Positions 1 through 9,489 of a stretch of 64,000 bases of DNA are shown piece by piece. Made by a program: the position numbers and the translations under genes. Origin of the DNA: Microvenator marinus (GTDB taxonomy: Bacteria > Myxococcota_A > Bradymonadia > Bradymonadales > Bradymonadaceae); contig NZ_CP042467.1 in NCBI RefSeq assembly GCF_007993755.1, positions 1,898,001-1,962,000 of the forward strand, read 5' to 3'. How positions within the stretch are numbered: position 1 is the first letter of the stretch; every line of letters starts with the position of its first letter. The notes under the pieces were generated by a model, which ran no database searches, was not told the origin of the DNA, and saw only the letters and a list, made by a program, of their open reading frames with translations.

Positions 1-1878
1 CTGAGCGCGGAAACCGATGTCTTTGAACTAGGCCACGGGCTTTCGCACCTCGTCTTCCTGACGCGTCATGCGGAATTGCTCGGTACCGCGGATCCTTCTC
101 AGACCTTGACGCTCGTCCGTGCGGCCTTTCTTCGCACACTCGCCCTTCTGGACAATCTCGGGTTCGTACAAGACCGAGATAACGACCAGATGCGCCTCTT
201 TGAGACCCTTCACTCGACCGCCGTTCAATGGTTCAAAGAAGAGCGTCCGTGGGATCTTTTCGCCGAGACACTTGGACGCATCGCCTTTGACACCTCAAAG
301 CGTCCGCTCACGAGGGGCCTCGCGCTTGGGTCACTTTTTCGCGAAGACCTCGTGCAGGCGGAAGCCATTCGCCAGGCGCTCGACTCGTTCCTCGACCCTA
401 TGGAGCTCGCCGATTTCTTGGTCGGACTGTTCTTCATGGCGCGAATTGCCGTCCAGAGAGACCCAAACTTCATCCTGACCCTCGACCTGGTGGTCTCCGA
501 AGCCAACGAACTCAGCTTTTTGGAGATGCTTCCCGGTCTGCGTCTCGCGTTCACGTTCTTTTCGCCTAATGAAAAACACCAAATCGTCGACACGCTTTTT
601 CGCGACGAGGCCGAGGAGAGTGGGGAAGACGCATCGGCACTTGAGGCTTGGCTGGTGCGAGTAGCGGCCGATTTTGGCATTCCGCTCGAGCCACCTGGAA
701 TGATCGCGGCCAAGAAGCCGGCACAACCTAAGAGTTTGATTAGGAGACCCGAGGTGGACGAAGACGTCCGAAAATCGAGGTGGAGACTCATACTTGGGGA
801 CGATTCCGGGGCCAGCGGGTTTGGCCTGAGTGCCGAGAACTCAAGGCGCGCGCTGCTGCTCGATTACCTCTATCGACGAGAGCTCGGGCCAAGACGAAAT
901 ATCCGTGCAAAGAACAAGAAGGGTGGCTCGGAGGCTTCCGAACTCACCGTGCCAGAATGGATCAACGGAGTTCACGAACTCTTTCCGAAACGCACGATTG
1001 AGAGGCTCGAGAAAGACGCGATCGACCGCTATCAGATCGAGGAAATCGTGACGCGCCCGGAGATTCTCAACCGTGCGACCCCGAATTTGACGCTCCTAAA
1101 GGCGGTGTTGCGCACCAAACACCTGATGAACCAGGAAGTTCTGCACGCGGCGAAACGCATCGTTGAAGAGGTTGTTCGCGAGCTCATGGAAAAACTCGCC
1201 CGCGAGATTCAAACACCATTTCTGGGAGCGTTGAACAGAAAGCGGCGAAGCGCGCTTAAAATCGCAAAGAACTTCGATGCGGCTCAGACGATTCGACGCA
1301 ATCTAAAGCATTGGGACCCTGAGTCCCAGAAGTTGATCGTGCAAAACCCCATCTTCTTCACCCGGATCCGGCGTCACGCCGAAAAATGGCGGCTTATCAT
1401 CGTGGTCGACCAATCTGGGTCCATGCTCGAAAACGTCATCCATGCTGCGGTGAGCGCCTCAATCTTTCATAAGCTCAATCAGCTCAAATCAAACCTCGTC
1501 GCGTTTGATACGCAGGTTGTTGATCTCAGCGAATCGGTCTCAGATCCGGTAGAAACCTTGCTCAATGTGCAGCTTGGCGGCGGAACGGATATCGCGAACG
1601 CTCTGGAATATGCGTCAAAGCTCGTCGACGACCCCAATCGAACGATCGTAGTTCTAATTACGGACTTCTTTGAGGGTGGTCCCGTGGAACACCTCTTCGC
1701 AATGGCGAAGGGGCTCGTCGAGCAAGGAACACACGTGCTGGGTCTTGCGGCCCTTGATGGTCAGGCAGAGCCTCATTTTGACCGAGAGATCGCCCAAAGA
1801 CTCGCAAATCTCGGAGTTCATATCGGCGCCATGACACCTGGCGAACTCGCCCAATGGGTCGCGGAGAAGATTCGATGA
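1..1878 (+). CDS. DUF5682-like / VWA (CoxE-type) fusion protein, 5' partial
   Basis: The frame is open from the first base, so the start lies upstream; the TTG at 76 is not a convincing start. The C-terminal part is a von Willebrand factor A domain. Its MIDAS motif DQSGSM is at 1408-1425, GGGTDIA near 1576-1596, and TDFF at 1660. Before it lies the helical region (about 780-1350, from SRWRLILGDD) usual in CoxE-like VWA proteins. The first ~220 codons (for example FLEMLPGLRLAFTFFSP) resemble from memory the C-terminal end of DUF5682 proteins, which normally are a separate gene next to MoxR, VWA and SWIM genes. VWA proteins of this type work with MoxR-family AAA+ ATPases; E. coli yehL-M-P-Q is a related arrangement. 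It overlaps the next gene by an ATGA. VWA call sure; DUF5682 part moderate; function unknown. Confidence 0.82.
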   Translation: MSAETDVFELGHGLSHLVFLTRHAELLGTADPSQTLTLVRAAFLRTLALLDNLGFVQDRDNDQMRLFETLHSTAVQWFKEERPWDLFAETLGRIAFDTSKRPLTRGLALGSLFREDLVQAEAIRQALDSFLDPMELADFLVGLFFMARIAVQRDPNFILTLDLVVSEANELSFLEMLPGLRLAFTFFSPNEKHQIVDTLFRDEAEESGEDASALEAWLVRVAADFGIPLEPPGMIAAKKPAQPKSLIRRPEVDEDVRKSRWRLILGDDSGASGFGLSAENSRRALLLDYLYRRELGPRRNIRAKNKKGGSEASELTVPEWINGVHELFPKRTIERLEKDAIDRYQIEEIVTRPEILNRATPNLTLLKAVLRTKHLMNQEVLHAAKRIVEEVVRELMEKLAREIQTPFLGALNRKRRSALKIAKNFDAAQTIRRNLKHWDPESQKLIVQNPIFFTRIRRHAEKWRLIIVVDQSGSMLENVIHAAVSASIFHKLNQLKSNLVAFDTQVVDLSESVSDPVETLLNVQLGGGTDIANALEYASKLVDDPNRTIVVLITDFFEGGPVEHLFAMAKGLVEQGTHVLGLAALDGQAEPHFDREIAQRLANLGVHIGAMTPGELAQWVAEKIR

Positions 1879-3785
1879 TCAAGGACGAACTTCAGCGCCT
1901 CGAAGAAAGCGATCTGGTGAACTACTCCAACAGAGGCACGCTAAAGCGCGCCACCAAAGAACTCGCCGAAGGCCTGAGTGTTGAATGTCATGAGTTCGCC
2001 TCTGGCATTACCTTTGTCTGGTCGGATGGCGTGACCTGTGAGTTCCCGAGCGACCAGCCGCTCATGGCCGCGTCGTGCACCTGCAAAGCAACGAGAGAGT
2101 GCAGACATATCGTGCGGAGCATTCTCCACCTAAAGGCAAGTGCTGAGCCTCTGAGCGAGGCTGAAGGGCCTTGGAACCCCGGTGAGTTGAGTGATGACGT
2201 CCTGATCGCTGCTGTAGGTGGCCAGGTCTTCAACCGAGCCCAGGACGCGTTGGTCAACGGTATGGTCGCGGAGCTCTTTCACGGCCAAAGGCCCGAAGCA
2301 ACTCTGCTCACGCTGGGACGAACCGTACGGTTCTCGCTCCCGGACAAACTCGAATACGCCCAATGCGACTGCTCCACACCACGATGCTTCCACATCCCGC
2401 TCGCGGCGATGATGTTTCGTTTCTCGGAGGCGCTCGACTACGCGTTGGTCACAAACGACCGAGAAACACCACTCAGCGCGGAGGAGGCCTCGCCTCTCTT
2501 CAACGCGTTGGAAGATCTAGGGCTCAAAGCCACACATGGACTCGGGGCACTGGACTCCGTCGCGCTCGACCGTCTGAGCGCGCGTGCGCAGAGTCTTCGT
2601 GGGCTTGGGTTCGTTCGCCACTCCGAGCTTTTGGAGACGTTGCGGGACCTAATCTCAAAGTTTCAGGGCCAAGACGCGCGTTTTGATCCGATGGAGCTCG
2701 CGCTCTGCATGGGCGAATTCCAGCTTCGAGTCGACGCTCTCCTCGCCGACAAAATCCCAATTCCTCGAGCCTTTGTGCGAGGGCTACATATCGAGGAAAC
2801 CTTTGGTCAGCGGAGGCTGATCGGACTTGGATGCCGGGCGCACCTTCGCACCAAAACAATCGTTTTGGAGTCCATCTTGGTGGACCAGGAAAATGGTCAG
2901 CTCCAATCCATCTCGCAAACTTTTGATTGGGTGATCGATCCGGAGACCACGCTCTCATTATTCAATCTCGCGAGGCGCAGCTCTTGGGCTGGTCGCACGA
3001 TCGCGAGCATCAGTTCCGGGCAAATCGTCACTACCCATAGAGGTAGGGTCCATGAACATGCGCTCGGCGTCGATCAGCACCACTTGAGTGTGTATGGCCA
3101 AAGTCTCTCGTGGGAGGCGCTGCCGGCGAGGGTGCGGACGTCTAGGGTTAGCCAGATTCGGGCGCGATTGTTAAATAAGGCCCCAGGCCCCTTGGGGCTC
3201 AATGCGCTTCAAGAAAACTTTCTCGTGTTGGAGACAGACTCCATCCGCAATCTCGAGTTTGACGCGAGGAATCAGGTCTTGGTCTTCGAGGCGCTAGACA
3301 CAGAAGGCCAGTGCATCCGGGTGGAACATCCTTATACGTCGCTAGGAGCGGAGAGCTTCGAGCAGACGATGAATGTCTTGGGTCGAAACGCCCAGAGAGT
3401 GAGGTTTATTGCGGGACTCATCTCTGCCCGATCTGGTTCACTCTTTCTGCAACCAACCGGCATTGTTTGGGAAACCGAGGAGAACGAGCGTCGACTCTTG
3501 ATGCCTTGGATCGAAATGCCTCAGGCTCAAGACACTCTTGAATCGAAAGCCAAACCGGATTCGAAGACCAATCAAGTTGAGTCATTGTTGCGTTGGTTGG
3601 GGGATGGCATTCTCGCTGGCACCTTGGATCCGAGGACTCAAGCGGAGTTTGCAAAGACGTTGAAAGGCACGGGGCTTGAGACAGCAAGCCGATGGATGGA
3701 GAGCGAATTGAGCCTTGAAGATTGGCGAGTGGTGTTCAGGCTTGCTGCAATTCTAACGCTCTATTCTTCCTCTTCGGAGGCGTAA
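1875..3785 (+). CDS. SWIM zinc-finger protein
   Basis: A 636-residue protein with two SWIM-type zinc ligands sets: C68-x-C70-x5-C76-x-H78 (2076-2108) and C164-x-C166-x4-C171-x-H173 (2364-2393). SWIM fingers are thought to bind DNA or proteins. The rest has no domain I recognise. The start is ATG 1875, whose bases overlap the preceding TGA (ATGA), with GGAG at 1863-1866; an in-frame ATG at 1854 lacks this support. Translational coupling to the VWA gene matches the known SWIM/VWA/MoxR gene cassette (as in E. coli yehP-yehQ), so it probably acts with that AAA+ system. Its 3' end overlaps the convergent gene at 3761-4234 by 25 bases. Confidence 0.85.
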   Translation: MIKDELQRLEESDLVNYSNRGTLKRATKELAEGLSVECHEFASGITFVWSDGVTCEFPSDQPLMAASCTCKATRECRHIVRSILHLKASAEPLSEAEGPWNPGELSDDVLIAAVGGQVFNRAQDALVNGMVAELFHGQRPEATLLTLGRTVRFSLPDKLEYAQCDCSTPRCFHIPLAAMMFRFSEALDYALVTNDRETPLSAEEASPLFNALEDLGLKATHGLGALDSVALDRLSARAQSLRGLGFVRHSELLETLRDLISKFQGQDARFDPMELALCMGEFQLRVDALLADKIPIPRAFVRGLHIEETFGQRRLIGLGCRAHLRTKTIVLESILVDQENGQLQSISQTFDWVIDPETTLSLFNLARRSSWAGRTIASISSGQIVTTHRGRVHEHALGVDQHHLSVYGQSLSWEALPARVRTSRVSQIRARLLNKAPGPLGLNALQENFLVLETDSIRNLEFDARNQVLVFEALDTEGQCIRVEHPYTSLGAESFEQTMNVLGRNAQRVRFIAGLISARSGSLFLQPTGIVWETEENERRLLMPWIEMPQAQDTLESKAKPDSKTNQVESLLRWLGDGILAGTLDPRTQAEFAKTLKGTGLETASRWMESELSLEDWRVVFRLAAILTLYSSSSEA

Positions 3786-4234
3786 GAGTCTGCGTCATCA
3801 TCACCCAACATTTTTGTGACGTCAGCCCAGGGATCCTCGGCACGCGTGAGATCTTCTTCAAGGAGTTTCCAGAGCCGCGCGTTCTCTTCCTGAAGAGCCA
3901 ACACCTTTGCCGCGAGGCCGAGGTAGTCGTCCGCCTCCGCCTGATTCGTTGCGCGATGCCTAAGCTCGCCTTTTTCGTCGTAAATGACGTAAAAGCGCGA
4001 CATCCGATCGACTGTCCAGCCTTTAGGCTTCGCGGGCGTGGGCCTACGAATCTGGCGTAACTTCTCTTCGAACGCCTCTTTACCCTCCCCTTTGGTACGC
4101 AGGCGGTCTCGTGCCTCTTTGCAGAGGCACTTGTACTCCTGTCGGTACTCGATACATCGGGTCCAGGCGATCGTGCTCATCTTGAGCGGACAATCGATCG
4201 GGGCGTTTACTCGGTCCGAAATTGTTGTGGACAT
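3761..4234 (-). CDS. Small hypothetical protein, Cys cluster plus coiled coil
   Basis: A 157-residue protein that I do not recognise. The start ATG (CAT at 4232-4234) has GGAAGG about 8 bases upstream; longer in-frame extensions run into the neighbouring TSP3 gene and were rejected. The N-terminal half has four cysteines (CP, CI, then CLC near residue 35-37) and many Lys/Arg. The centre has SRFYVIYDEKGELRHRA, a short beta-rich stretch. The C-terminal third is a likely coiled coil (AAKVLALQEENARLWKLLEE) ending in an acidic tail. It has no signal peptide, so it is probably cytoplasmic. It lies 67 bases after the TSP3 lipoprotein gene on the same strand and may share its transcript. Confidence 0.7.
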   Translation of the reverse strand: MSTTISDRVNAPIDCPLKMSTIAWTRCIEYRQEYKCLCKEARDRLRTKGEGKEAFEEKLRQIRRPTPAKPKGWTVDRMSRFYVIYDEKGELRHRATNQAEADDYLGLAAKVLALQEENARLWKLLEEDLTRAEDPWADVTKMLGDDDADSYASEEEE

Positions 4235-4301
4235 TGGAGCCTTCCGCAGGGTTTGTGGTGTGAACAAAATAACCCGAGGCTTCAAAACCTTGCAAGGTGG
4301 A

Positions 4302-5672
4302 TCATGGAGAACAGGCATCTCCAAATCCATTACCGTCGGAATCTTCCTGCCCGGGATTGGAAACGTTGATGCAGTTATCACATACGTTACCCACGCCGTC
4401 TCGGTCGTTGTCGCGTTGATTTCCGTTGGGGTCGTTGGGGCAGTTATCGCAAACATCGCCTACTCCGTCGGAATCCGAGTCTTCTTGACCTGGATTCGCT
4501 ACTGTAGGGCAGTTGTCCATGACATTGGGAACGTTGTCGCCATCGGAGTCTGAATCACAGGCGTCACCAATCCCATCTCCATCCGAGTCCAAGTTAAGTC
4601 CAGAGGCAACGGATGGGCAGAGATCGCACGCGTCTCCAAACGCATCACCATCAAAATTGGCCTGATCCTCGTTTGCAAGGCCCGGGCAGTTATCACATGC
4701 ATCTCCTACACCGTCAGAATCGGAGTCCGCCTGATCGGGGTTCTCGATGCTTGGGCAATTGTCGCAGGCGTCCCCGAGTCCATCGCCATCCGTATCAGTC
4801 TGATTCGTGTTGGCCAGGAATGGACAGGTATCCGTGACATTTGGCGTTCCGTCTCCGTCCATATCGTCGTCGCAGAGATCTCCGATTCCGTCTCCATCGA
4901 GGTCAGCCTGGTCTGGATTGGCGACCGAAGGGCAGTTGTCAACGAGGTTTGGCAGGCCGTCACCATCGCGGTCCGAGTCACAGGCGTCACCCTCGCCATT
5001 CTGAGTGGTATCGGTCTGGTCCGGATTGGCGTCGTAAGGACAGTTATCCTCGTCATTCGGAACACCGTCACCGTCGATATCATCGTCACAAGCGTCCCCG
5101 AGACCGTCTCCATCCGTGTCCAACTGGTCTGGGTTTTGAATTAATGGACAATTGTCGACTGGATTCGACACCCCATCGTTGTCAGAATCAAAATCGCAGG
5201 CATCTCCAAATCGATCCCCATCCACATTCTCTTGACCCGGATTCGCCACGAACTTGCAGTTGTCTTGCTCATTGTCGATTCCATCACCATCAACATCTGA
5301 ATCACACGCATCACCCTGGCCATCGCCGTCGGAATCGAGCTGATTGGGATTGAAATCTTGTGGACAGTTATCTTCCGCATTCGCGATCCCGTCCGTATCA
5401 GGATCTTCCGGGTCCACGATACTCATGTCCTCTTCGGTCATGTCGGGAATTTGGATGATGGAACCATCGGGTTCCATGTCCACTTCAGGCATGTCTTCAG
5501 GGGTCTCCATATCGGGCTCACCCATGTCTTGAAGGGTCACGTTGTCTTCAACACAACGTCCCGAAACACAGATAAAATTCTGCTCACATTCCACCGATAA
5601 TCGACACTCGACAGCCGGCTCAGAACACCCTACCGTCACAAAAATGACGGCTAACCATCTGTATTTTCCCAC
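4302..5672 (-). CDS. Thrombospondin type-3 repeat lipoprotein
   Basis: A 456-residue exported lipoprotein. The signal peptide [18 protein letters not shown] ends in a lipobox with Cys16. A short Cys-rich segment follows ([18 protein letters not shown]), then an acidic Met/Asp/Pro linker (residues ~45-90), then about 14 TSP3 repeats of the form DxDGDGxGDACD...DNCP to the C-terminus. TSP3 repeats bind many calcium ions through Asp side chains and form rigid rods, so this is a probable calcium-dependent stalk at the cell surface. There is no recognisable globular domain at the end, so the partner is unknown. The plus-strand protein at 9490-11856 has the same plan. Divergent from the gene at 5861. 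Confidence 0.9.
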   Translation of the reverse strand: MGKYRWLAVIFVTVGCSEPAVECRLSVECEQNFICVSGRCVEDNVTLQDMGEPDMETPEDMPEVDMEPDGSIIQIPDMTEEDMSIVDPEDPDTDGIANAEDNCPQDFNPNQLDSDGDGQGDACDSDVDGDGIDNEQDNCKFVANPGQENVDGDRFGDACDFDSDNDGVSNPVDNCPLIQNPDQLDTDGDGLGDACDDDIDGDGVPNDEDNCPYDANPDQTDTTQNGEGDACDSDRDGDGLPNLVDNCPSVANPDQADLDGDGIGDLCDDDMDGDGTPNVTDTCPFLANTNQTDTDGDGLGDACDNCPSIENPDQADSDSDGVGDACDNCPGLANEDQANFDGDAFGDACDLCPSVASGLNLDSDGDGIGDACDSDSDGDNVPNVMDNCPTVANPGQEDSDSDGVGDVCDNCPNDPNGNQRDNDRDGVGNVCDNCINVSNPGQEDSDGNGFGDACSP

Positions 5673-5860
5673 GTTCGCTCTCTCGCTGAGGCTTTTTTAA
5701 AGTCTACACCGACGGACAGCCCAAGAACCAATTGTCGGGATCTGAATTCGTATTCGACCCGAATACGGTTTCGGTATCCGATCCTTAGCGATGAAGTCCG
5801 TTCGCCTATACAATCAGCGAGGAATCTACTCCCCAAAACACCTACTTTTTGAGACTTTTG

Positions 5861-6955
5861 ATGCGAGTTTTCTTACTTATCGCTGCACTTCTGGTCGCCT
5901 GCGGGGACGAGACCCCCGCGCCTCCTATCGATCTGAACAACATCCCGGATATGAACGAGCCAGATCAAAACACCGAGGACATGGACACTCCGGATACTCC
6001 GCAGCCAGATATGGCGGTGAATCCAGACGAAGGGTGTTCGTCGATTCGTGATATCGGTGTGATCTCAGAAGATGGCTTCTTGGAGCGAAGGCTCGAAGAA
6101 CCAAAGACCGGCCACACTACCTCGTGCCAAACCGAAGACGCATCATCAGGGTCCACGCTCTATAAATTTGAAGTGGAAGTTCCGATGAAGCTCACCATCA
6201 CAGCCGATGCGCTACCCCGGATGGTTGGAGAAATCGTGATCCCTCCGGCGCCAAGCCTTGAGCTTCGCGAAGGTTCGTGCAGCCCAGAGGCAAACGAAGA
6301 CGCACTATGTACTTCCGAGCGAAGAAGCGTCTGGGACCTCGTCCCAGGCACCCCCTACTACCTTGCCATCAACGGCGAAATCGAGTCGAACGGCGTGCGT
6401 CTGGCACTCGAAACCAGCGAATTGATCTGTTCCGAAGCCGATAACGTGTGTGTGGAAGGTGCGCTTCAAAATTGCGTGAGCGGCCAACGGCTCGACACCT
6501 ACGCTTGCGCAGACGGGTGCGCTGGGACTGAATGCGCCGGAAACACGTGCGCAAGCGAATTGAGTGTTGCCGGATCTGGTACCCACCGAATCACAGGAGC
6601 TACCCGCGCCTACGCGGACTCCTGGAATGCGGTCGGCCACCCAACATGCGCATTTGAAGTTGGTGAACCGCCTGAAAACACTCAATACGCTGACTTTGTG
6701 GTCAAGCTCGAAGACGTAGCCGCAGGCACCGAAATCCTGGTTTCCTCAGAGAACGACCAGTCGAGCGGAAACTACGGTTACTTCTTCTCCACCTCGTGCG
6801 AGGCGGACACGTGTGAGTTCGCTGGTTTTGCTGATGAGTTTGGATTTAACGAGGTCCGGTACACGACCGAGGAGGGTGGAGACCTCTTCCTTCGTATCGA
6901 ATCTCTTCAAGCAGCATCCGTGGACTTCGCTATCGACATTACTTTTAATCCATAA
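5861..6955 (+). CDS. Hypothetical Cys-containing lipoprotein
   Basis: A 364-residue lipoprotein. The signal MRVFLLIAALLVACGDE has a lipobox (LLVAC). I chose ATG 5861 over the TTG at 5849 because it gives a normal signal peptide; the Shine-Dalgarno is weak. After an Asp/Met/Pro-rich spacer (residues 20-60) there are two beta-rich domains of about 120 residues. The first, FEVEVPMKLTITADAL, looks like a pre-peptidase or jelly-roll type fold. A Cys-rich knot separates them (CSEADNVCVEGALQNC ... CAGTECAGNTC). The second contains ADFVVKLEDVAAGTEILVS. Probable surface-exposed carbohydrate- or protein-binding lipoprotein; function not known. Confidence 0.8.
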   Translation: MRVFLLIAALLVACGDETPAPPIDLNNIPDMNEPDQNTEDMDTPDTPQPDMAVNPDEGCSSIRDIGVISEDGFLERRLEEPKTGHTTSCQTEDASSGSTLYKFEVEVPMKLTITADALPRMVGEIVIPPAPSLELREGSCSPEANEDALCTSERRSVWDLVPGTPYYLAINGEIESNGVRLALETSELICSEADNVCVEGALQNCVSGQRLDTYACADGCAGTECAGNTCASELSVAGSGTHRITGATRAYADSWNAVGHPTCAFEVGEPPENTQYADFVVKLEDVAAGTEILVSSENDQSSGNYGYFFSTSCEADTCEFAGFADEFGFNEVRYTTEEGGDLFLRIESLQAASVDFAIDITFNP

Positions 6956-7042
6956 ACGCAACTTTTTGCACAATTTGTCAAAGACATGACGCCAAACTTT
7001 GATGCTATCCACACAGAACAAAGTAAACCAGTCTCAAACAAT

Positions 7043-7058
7043 GGGAATGCAACTTGCA
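7043..7058 (+). promoter_or_regulatory. Possible sigma-54 promoter
   Basis: GGGAATGCAACTTGCA contains GG and GC doublets separated by exactly 10 bases, as in the -24/-12 consensus TGGCACG-N4-TTGCW. The -12 half (TTGCA) is perfect and the -24 half is partial. It lies 37 bases upstream of the ATG at 7095, which suits a start of transcription near 7070. A sigma-54 activator is encoded at 55289. Seen by eye only. Confidence 0.35.
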
Positions 7059-7094
7059 TACTAGAGACCGTGTTACATGTTTGAGGAGTCCCCT

Positions 7095-8759
7095 ATGAAG
7101 AAACCACTTATTGCCGCCGCCCTGATGCTTTGCGCATCTAGCGCTGCCGCTCAACAGCTAGCTGCGCCAGAAACCATGTTGATGTTCGGCGGGGACGTCT
7201 TCTCGAACGGCCAATCCGGAAACCTCTCAAGCGCCCTTAACTTCCACATTGATAGCTATTGGGAGACTGGAGCTTGTACGGATGCAAACAACTACGCCAC
7301 CTGCGATATCCTCAAGTTTGGACTATCGGGTTATCCGGCCGCAGATTGTAACGACTCGCTCACGGTCTACACCACACCATCAGAAGACGGTGGTGGTGAT
7401 GTGAAGGATAGAATCTCGACGATTCAAAACGAAGCGGGCAATACATTCTGTGGCAATCCCGACAGAAGGCATACCGACTCGGGCCTCAGAATCCACCGCG
7501 AGAACACCTTCCCCGGTGGTATTTTTGCACCCGATCCTGTGCAAGAACTCTGGTGGCAGACTCCTCACCTCACGATGCTCGTCCTCGGAGACATTCCACA
7601 ATTGGATGATGGTGTGCCTGACGGAAGGATCAAGAAGACCCTGACCCAGGCATGCCTCAATCGCGAAGGCGGCATCAGTGGTCAACTTCCTTCAATCCCG
7701 ACATGGGTAATGATGTTCCGCAAGTCTGGTGAGTCACCCGTGCCATTCGCAAATCTGCTCGCGGCTGCCGGAGGCACCGGTGAGTGTTGCTATGGAAATG
7801 ATTGCGATGAAGATGATGAAGACGATCGGAATATCATTGACGTATGCGAACAAATCCAAGGTCGCACCGACACACAAATCCGAAACGACTTGGCCGATGG
7901 CCGCTATGATTGCGGACCGGGCTCCAGCCCACACATGACCGGTGCACTGGCTTTCCCAGATCAGGGTCCTTTCGGTCAGCTAAAAGACATTCGCTGCCAC
8001 CTTGTTGGCGAAGGAAACACGCCCACTGGTTGCGATGAATCTACCGACACCAACTTGCTCGGCATTTTCTCGTGCATCCGCCAGGTCGCACGTGGAACCA
8101 CGTTTGACGACATGCCGATTTTCTACTGCCCGGAGGACTACGTGAGCTTCAGGGACGAATGCACTGAATTGACCAGAGATGATGTCTCGTTCATCGACGA
8201 CCGCGAAACCATTTTCATCATGAATGACCTAGAGACGTGTGATGGCACGGGCAGCTTTGTCGACAACCCTTGTCCGCTAGAGGGAAGCTACTGCGTGGTG
8301 GATGGCGCTCAAGGGCGCTGCGCACTCGGTCAATACGAGTGTATCAACAACACGGACACCTGCACCTCGATGTACGAGCCGATGCCTGAAATCTGCAACG
8401 GCCTCGACGATGACTGCAACGGTGTCGTGGATAATATGAGCACAAGCTGGGACGAGTTCCCTCAATACACACTTCCGAACGCGTACGAAGGGCTTGATTG
8501 TCAGCAAAATAACGTATGTACCTGCCCTGAAGGACACACAGACTCCTACGGTGGAGCAGATTTCACGTCTTACCTCGACTCGTGGGAAGGTGTGTGTGCG
8601 TGTGGCGAAGGGCTCAGCGAGCCAGCCGCGCCTGCTGAACCTGCGTTCGCAAGCGAACCTCAAGCATCGTGCGCCAATGCTGCAACCACGCCAAGCGCGC
8701 TCGTCTTGATCCTGCTCAGCCTGCTTGGCTTGGGTGTTCGGCGACGAATGGCCCGCTAA
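7095..8759 (+). CDS. Exported MopE-motif protein with C-terminal sorting tail
   Basis: A 554-residue secreted protein. ATG 7095 is preceded by GAGGAG (7083-7088), which decides the start over the upstream ATG at 7077. The signal peptide MKKPLIAAALMLCASSAAAQQ is typical Sec type I. The body (residues 25-400) is unrecognised, with a strongly acidic patch DCDEDDEDDR and several Cys pairs. Near residue 435 is CNGLDDDCNGVVDN, the putative metal-binding MopE-like motif common in myxobacterial surface proteins. The C-terminus has a Cys, then a hydrophobic helix (SALVLILLSLLGLGV), then RRRMAR, a MYXO-CTERM-like sorting signal. Surface location is therefore likely. It may be under sigma-54 control (site at 7043). 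It ends overlapping the purN stop by 4 bases. Confidence 0.85.
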   Translation: MKKPLIAAALMLCASSAAAQQLAAPETMLMFGGDVFSNGQSGNLSSALNFHIDSYWETGACTDANNYATCDILKFGLSGYPAADCNDSLTVYTTPSEDGGGDVKDRISTIQNEAGNTFCGNPDRRHTDSGLRIHRENTFPGGIFAPDPVQELWWQTPHLTMLVLGDIPQLDDGVPDGRIKKTLTQACLNREGGISGQLPSIPTWVMMFRKSGESPVPFANLLAAAGGTGECCYGNDCDEDDEDDRNIIDVCEQIQGRTDTQIRNDLADGRYDCGPGSSPHMTGALAFPDQGPFGQLKDIRCHLVGEGNTPTGCDESTDTNLLGIFSCIRQVARGTTFDDMPIFYCPEDYVSFRDECTELTRDDVSFIDDRETIFIMNDLETCDGTGSFVDNPCPLEGSYCVVDGAQGRCALGQYECINNTDTCTSMYEPMPEICNGLDDDCNGVVDNMSTSWDEFPQYTLPNAYEGLDCQQNNVCTCPEGHTDSYGGADFTSYLDSWEGVCACGEGLSEPAAPAEPAFASEPQASCANAATTPSALVLILLSLLGLGVRRRMAR

Positions 8760-9382
8760 TCGTTGGCTTCTACTTGGGCGATCGCGTGGGCGAGCGCTCG
8801 AGGATAGAGAACTCGTTCAGCTTCCTGAATCCTAGCATGGAGGCTCAATTCATCATCATCGGGGTGCACTCTCACGGCGGCTTGAGCCACCAGAGGGCCC
8901 GCGTCGAGCTCCTCGACCACATGATGAACCGAACATCCGCTCAGCAAAGCTCCTGCAAGCAAGGCGTCCTTGACTGCCGTTGCGCCCTTAAAGCTCGGCA
9001 GAAGACTTGGGTGTAGATTCACGATCCGCTGCTCATACGCTCGTAACAACGGCTTAGAAGCAATGCGCATCCAACCCGCCATCGCTACCCATTCGGCACC
9101 ATGGCTCTGAAGGGCTGAGACGATCGCTTCATCAAAAGTCTCGCGACTCCCAAAATCCCGGTGGGAGACTACACCATGTGGAATCCCCAAACGCCCGGCG
9201 CGCTCGATGGCACCAGCATTTTCCTTGTTCACGACCAGACAACAAACCTGAAAACCTAGACTTGGAGCCGCTTTTACAATCGACTCAAAATTCGAACCAC
9301 TTCCGGAAGCCAAAACCCCGACATTTACGACTCGTGTAGGTCGAGCCAACGATTCCAAGGGTGGTGAAAAAAATACTTCCAC
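8756..9382 (-). CDS. purN: Phosphoribosylglycinamide formyltransferase
   Basis: GAR transformylase transfers a formyl group from 10-formyl-THF to GAR, step 3 of purine synthesis, in the cytoplasm. The hallmark motifs are present: the N-terminal VGVLASGSGSNFES phosphate-binding loop, WVAMAGWMRI, NLHPSLLPSFKG with catalytic Asn/His, and HHVVEELDAGP with the catalytic Asp. Family length is about 190-210 residues. The longest frame (GTG at 9514) adds some 60 residues with no family match and overlaps the divergent gene at 9490. I place the start at GTG 9382 (weak GAGA upstream); TTG 9358 or 9349 is also possible. No other pur gene is nearby. Product certain, start uncertain. Confidence 0.93.
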   Translation of the reverse strand: MEVFFSPPLESLARPTRVVNVGVLASGSGSNFESIVKAAPSLGFQVCCLVVNKENAGAIERAGRLGIPHGVVSHRDFGSRETFDEAIVSALQSHGAEWVAMAGWMRIASKPLLRAYEQRIVNLHPSLLPSFKGATAVKDALLAGALLSGCSVHHVVEELDAGPLVAQAAVRVHPDDDELSLHARIQEAERVLYPRALAHAIAQVEAND

Positions 9383-9489
9383 GTTATTCTCGCGTCTAAG
9401 TCCTTTTGCCTTGAACAGCTCTGAATCTCTACTATCGTAGTGAGTCAAGAGAGTCTTCCAAAATTTCGAAGTCGTTACGGTGTTTTCAA

